Shown here: one piece after another, positions 61,260-64,000 of the stretch | Layout: every line of letters begins with the position of its first letter | How positions within the stretch are numbered: position 1 is the stretch's first letter | Source: Sphingobium yanoikuyae | GTDB lineage: Bacteria > Pseudomonadota > Alphaproteobacteria > Sphingomonadales > Sphingomonadaceae | NCBI RefSeq assembly: GCF_034424525.1 | Contig: NZ_CP139980.1 | Coordinates: 124,001 to 188,000 of the forward strand | Reading direction: 5' to 3' | Length of the DNA: 64,000 nt | Notes under the pieces: generated by a model | The model's database searches: none | Told to the model about the DNA's origin: nothing | What the model saw: only the letters and a program-made list of their open reading frames with translations | Position numbers and translations under genes: made by a program

Positions 61260-61589
61260 GTGCGAGCCTTTTTGCCTTTCCTGACATGCCTGATGCTGGT
61301 CCTGACCAGCTTCTCCGGCATGGCCCATGCCGCCGATCTGGCGGGGGGAAGCATCGCGGGCGTTGAGTTCACGGTCCATACCGCCGGTGACATCGATCAG
61401 GTGCCATCGGACTCGGACAAGAATGTCCCGCATCATCACAATTATTGTCACGGACACGACGTCGGCGCGCCTGCGCGCACGACGATGGAATATACCCCCG
61501 TCCTCACAGTGCCCAAGCCGACAATCTCCGCCTCTGCGTCGCTCGACGGCCGCACCGGCATGGTCCATTTGAGGCCCCCCCAAGCCTGA
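61260..61589 (+). CDS. Small His-rich periplasmic protein preceding czcC, 109 aa
   Basis: Clear signal peptide (FLPFLTCLMLVLTSFSGMAHA, cleavage near residue 24). The mature part has a HHHNYCHGHD metal-binding cluster. It lies in the position and orientation of czcI-type genes, which precede czcCBA. GTG start at 61260 with AGAGG upstream. Likely a periplasmic metal binder; similarity to CzcI proper was not checked. Confidence 0.68.
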   Translation: MRAFLPFLTCLMLVLTSFSGMAHAADLAGGSIAGVEFTVHTAGDIDQVPSDSDKNVPHHHNYCHGHDVGAPARTTMEYTPVLTVPKPTISASASLDGRTGMVHLRPPQA

Positions 61590-61649
61590 CGTCCGATTTG
61601 GGCGTGCGTTGGCGCGCCCCTGTCGATCATCGTCAGGAGTCCTATTTTC

Positions 61650-62927
61650 ATGAATCGTATCCTCGCGGCCATGCTGGCCGCAGCGTCTTGCGCCACGATG
61701 GCGCAGGCGCAGGTCGGACCGTCCGCGCCTGTTGCGCAGGATGCGCCGGTCTACACGCTTGACCAAGCGGTCAGTGCAGCGGGCGGTTCGGCCCCTGCTG
61801 CGGAAGCGGCGACAGCTGGAATCGACGCGGCCCGTGCAGGTCGCACAGTCGCCGGCTTGCGGCCCAATCCGGTGGTTCAAGGCCAAGTCGAGAATGTCAT
61901 CGGCTCCGGGCCGTATCGGGGGGTCCGCAGCGCGGAAACCACGGTCGGCTTTGCGATCCCGATCGAGCTAGGCGGCAAGCGCGGCGCCCGCGTCGCGGTC
62001 GCCAATGCGCAATTGTCCCGGGCCGAGATCCAGGCCGCGATCATCGCGGCGGATGTCCGGCTTCAGGTAACGCAGCTCTATGTCGAAGCGGTCGCGGCCG
62101 ATCGCCGGGTAATGACAGCCCGCGATCAGGCCCGGATCGCCAGCGATGCGCTGCGGGCCGCGAGCGTTCGCGTGCAGGCAGGGCGGGCATCGCCACTCGA
62201 GCAACAGCGCGCGGATGTCGCGCGTATCAATGCCGACGCCAATGTGGAGCGGCAGCTTCGCTTGGCCGAGGCGGCCCGCGCCAATCTGGCGCGTCGGATC
62301 GGACGGCCGATCGACGGCCTGCTCGATGACACGCTGCTCGATCGCCTTCCCGGTGTGAACGTCTATGGGCCGTTGGCACCGGTCAACACGACCGGCACAC
62401 TCGCGCTGGCGGCAGCCAACGCGGATTTCTCCATTGCCGAAGCCGGCGTGCGGCTCGCGCGCGCCAATCGCGTGCCTGACCTGAACGTCGGGCCGTCGAT
62501 CCGCCGCCTGGAAGCGACCAACGACATGGCGGCGGTGTTCAGCGTGTCGATCCCGATCCCGGTGTTCAACAATGGTCGCGCCGCGATTGCGCAGGCGACC
62601 GCGCAGCGGACCCAGGCGGATGCGCAGCGCCGCGTGACCGCGCTCGACATCGAACAGGCGATCACGGACGCGCAGGCGCAGGCGGCCAATGCCGCAACGA
62701 CGGCTCGTGCGGCGTCGGGGCCGGCGCTGGCGGCTGCACAGGAGGCCGCCCGCATCGCGCGGATCGGCTATCGCGAGGGCAAGTTCGGCCAGCTCGAATT
62801 GCTCGATGCTGAACGCACGCTCGCCGAAACGCGGGTCGCCGCGATCGACGCGCTTGCCAATTACCAGAATGCCCGCGCGCAAGTGGAGCGACTGACCGCT
62901 CGTGCGCCCAATGGGGGGAATCAGTGA
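61650..62927 (+). CDS. czcC: CzcC-type outer-membrane factor, 425 aa
   Basis: TolC-like outer-membrane channel of a heavy-metal RND pump: signal peptide LAAMLAAASCATMAQAQ, then repeats with TLDQAVSAAGGSAPAAEAATAG, LRPNPVVQGQVEN, and a helical barrel with ARLARANRVPDLNVG and YREGKFGQLELLDAERTLAETR. Works with CzcB and CzcA (the latter beyond the window) to export Co2+, Zn2+ or Cd2+. Stop overlaps the czcB start (TGATG). Confidence 0.92.
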   Translation: MNRILAAMLAAASCATMAQAQVGPSAPVAQDAPVYTLDQAVSAAGGSAPAAEAATAGIDAARAGRTVAGLRPNPVVQGQVENVIGSGPYRGVRSAETTVGFAIPIELGGKRGARVAVANAQLSRAEIQAAIIAADVRLQVTQLYVEAVAADRRVMTARDQARIASDALRAASVRVQAGRASPLEQQRADVARINADANVERQLRLAEAARANLARRIGRPIDGLLDDTLLDRLPGVNVYGPLAPVNTTGTLALAAANADFSIAEAGVRLARANRVPDLNVGPSIRRLEATNDMAAVFSVSIPIPVFNNGRAAIAQATAQRTQADAQRRVTALDIEQAITDAQAQAANAATTARAASGPALAAAQEAARIARIGYREGKFGQLELLDAERTLAETRVAAIDALANYQNARAQVERLTARAPNGGNQ

Positions 62928-64000
62928 TGAAGAGCTTTTATCTCGCGGGCGCGGCGTCGCTCGCCCTGCTCTTGGCTGCCTGCGGCGGCAAGGATGGCGG
63001 AAACGAGGCAACTGCCGAAGGCGCAGCTGCCAATGAGACGGCAGCGGGCACGGAAAAGGGCGGTGCTGAAGGCGGTCATGCCGGTGAAGGCGTCGTCACA
63101 TTGGGTGCCGACCAGATCGCCACAGCGGGCGTCCAGGTCGGACGGCCGATCATCGGCGGGGCCGGGACGATCGAGCTGCCCGCGATCATCGAGGGCGACC
63201 CACAGGGAACGCAGGTCGTCTCGGCCGCAATTGCGGGACGCGTGGTCGCGCTCACCCGTAACCTCGGCCAATCGGTCGGACGCGGCCAGACCATTGCGGT
63301 CATCGAAAGCCGCGAGGCGGCGCAGATCAAGGGCGAGGTCGAGGCGGCGCGGGCGCGGCTTCAGCTCGCTAATTCGAACCTCGCGCGCGAACAGCGGCTG
63401 TTCGCGCAGAGAGTCTCCCCTGAACAGGATCTGATCGCCGCCCGCACAGCGGCGACGGAGGCGCGGATCGCCCTGACGCAGGCGCAGAGCATGGTTTCGG
63501 CGGCGGGTGTCGGCGGCGGCGGGCTCAACCGGCTCGGCATTGCCGCGCCGATCTCGGGCCAGATCATTGCGCGCCCCGTGACGCTGGGACAAACGGTCGC
63601 GGCGGATGCCGAACTCTATCGCATCGCCAACCTGAGCCAGGTGTCGATCGCGCTTAATCTCAAGCCCGAGGATGCGGGCCGGGTGCGTCCCGGCAATACG
63701 GTGCTGGTGAAGGCGGCAGGCCGTCAGGCGACCGCCCGCGTGACCTTCGTGTCGCCGGCGCTTGATCCGCAGACGCGGCTCGTGCCTGCGCTCGCCACCC
63801 TCGACAATCGCGGTGGCGAATGGCGGGTCGGCGAGCCTGTGACGGCAGCCGTGCAGCTCACGGGCAGCGGCGGGAGCGGGGCGGTCCGCGTGCCGACGAC
63901 GGCGGTCCAGAGTTTCGAGGGCAAGTCGGTCGTGTTCGTGCGCACGCCCACCGGCTTCAAGGCGACCCCGGTCCAGCTCGGCGATGCGTCGGGCGACACG
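62927..64000 (+). CDS. czcB: CzcB-type periplasmic adaptor, cut by the window end
   Basis: Membrane-fusion protein of the pump. N-terminal lipoprotein signal ALLLAACGG (lipobox, Cys19). Mature part: GRVVALTRNLGQSVGRGQTIAVIES (lipoyl-like half), a coiled hairpin (EVEAARARLQLANSNLAREQRLF), then IAAPISGQIIARPVTLGQTV and the barrel domain. It runs out of the window at 64000 with the frame still open. ATG at 62927 overlaps the czcC stop by one base. Confidence 0.93.
   Translation, partial: MKSFYLAGAASLALLLAACGGKDGGNEATAEGAAANETAAGTEKGGAEGGHAGEGVVTLGADQIATAGVQVGRPIIGGAGTIELPAIIEGDPQGTQVVSAAIAGRVVALTRNLGQSVGRGQTIAVIESREAAQIKGEVEAARARLQLANSNLAREQRLFAQRVSPEQDLIAARTAATEARIALTQAQSMVSAAGVGGGGLNRLGIAAPISGQIIARPVTLGQTVAADAELYRIANLSQVSIALNLKPEDAGRVRPGNTVLVKAAGRQATARVTFVSPALDPQTRLVPALATLDNRGGEWRVGEPVTAAVQLTGSGGSGAVRVPTTAVQSFEGKSVVFVRTPTGFKATPVQLGDASGDT

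Noticed and set aside
1..64000. CRISPR arrays, tRNA or rRNA genes
   Set aside because: No spaced direct-repeat array, no tRNA-like cloverleaf with TTCRA loop, and no rRNA sequence was noticed; the junction at 11785-11887 lacks tRNA arm lengths and conserved bases.

Overview
The window looks like an accessory replicon, or a chromosomally integrated plasmid, of an alphaproteobacterium, most likely a sphingomonad. The evidence is high GC, an alphaproteobacterial LexA box (GAAC-N7-GAAC), an imuA-imuB-dnaE2 cassette, two ParA/ParB partition loci, mobilization genes, a Rep_3-type initiator behind iterons, and a metal-efflux operon. No type IV secretion genes are present, so self-transfer is not shown here. 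Genus is not determined.

Layout. 0-2.9 kb: end of an SRAP (HMCES/YedK-like) gene, a small ORF and an IS110-family transposase beside a truncated gene end. 2.9-7.2 kb: mobC-mobA and a par operon (ribbon-helix-helix gene, 58-aa membrane protein, ParA, ParB, zinc-ribbon protein), with near-identical palindromes upstream of both units. 7.3-12.5 kb: small conserved plasmid-type genes, a complete group II intron (8383-10925), and a nuclease-like gene behind a leader that can form a perfect four-way junction. 13.1-18.7 kb: LexA-controlled imuA-imuB-dnaE2. 18.8-23.7 kb: possible defence-type cluster (DUF2971, an unrecognised 436-aa protein, a PIN-domain gene) cut by an IS256-family element with a perfect 8-bp target duplication. 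23.7-24.9 kb: an Old Yellow Enzyme gene.

24.9-45.3 kb: a long, nearly all minus-strand block of DNA-metabolism and anti-restriction type genes (two SSBs, SLOG/DUF2493, two PP-loop proteins, ArdC, a 684-aa ParB-like protein, a Toprim protein and a 1,406-aa methyltransferase-helicase of strawberry-notch type). A recombinase-in-trio (RIT) element of 3.8 kb splits the last gene. Two leaders in this block share a nested RNA structure supported by covariation.

45.3-51.9 kb: replication and segregation: iterons, repA, YcaQ-type glycosylase (reverse strand), parA, parB, and three copies of an AATTGCAG/CTGCAATT palindrome as candidate parS. 52-56.7 kb: a tyrosine recombinase and a 3.07-kb tniA-tniB-resolvase transposon with 47-bp inverted repeats. 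56.9-64 kb: a periplasmic aspartyl protease with PDZ domain, then a metal-resistance cluster: MerR regulator, divergent CDF transporter, cytochrome c-FTR1 fusion, His-rich periplasmic protein, czcC and the start of czcB.

The most unusual items are the paired structured leaders upstream of ssb and DUF2493, the four-way-junction leader at 11.8 kb, the reconstructable split genes, and the spread of iteron-like and palindromic sites through the rep-par region. Function calls rest on motif recognition by eye; no database search was run.
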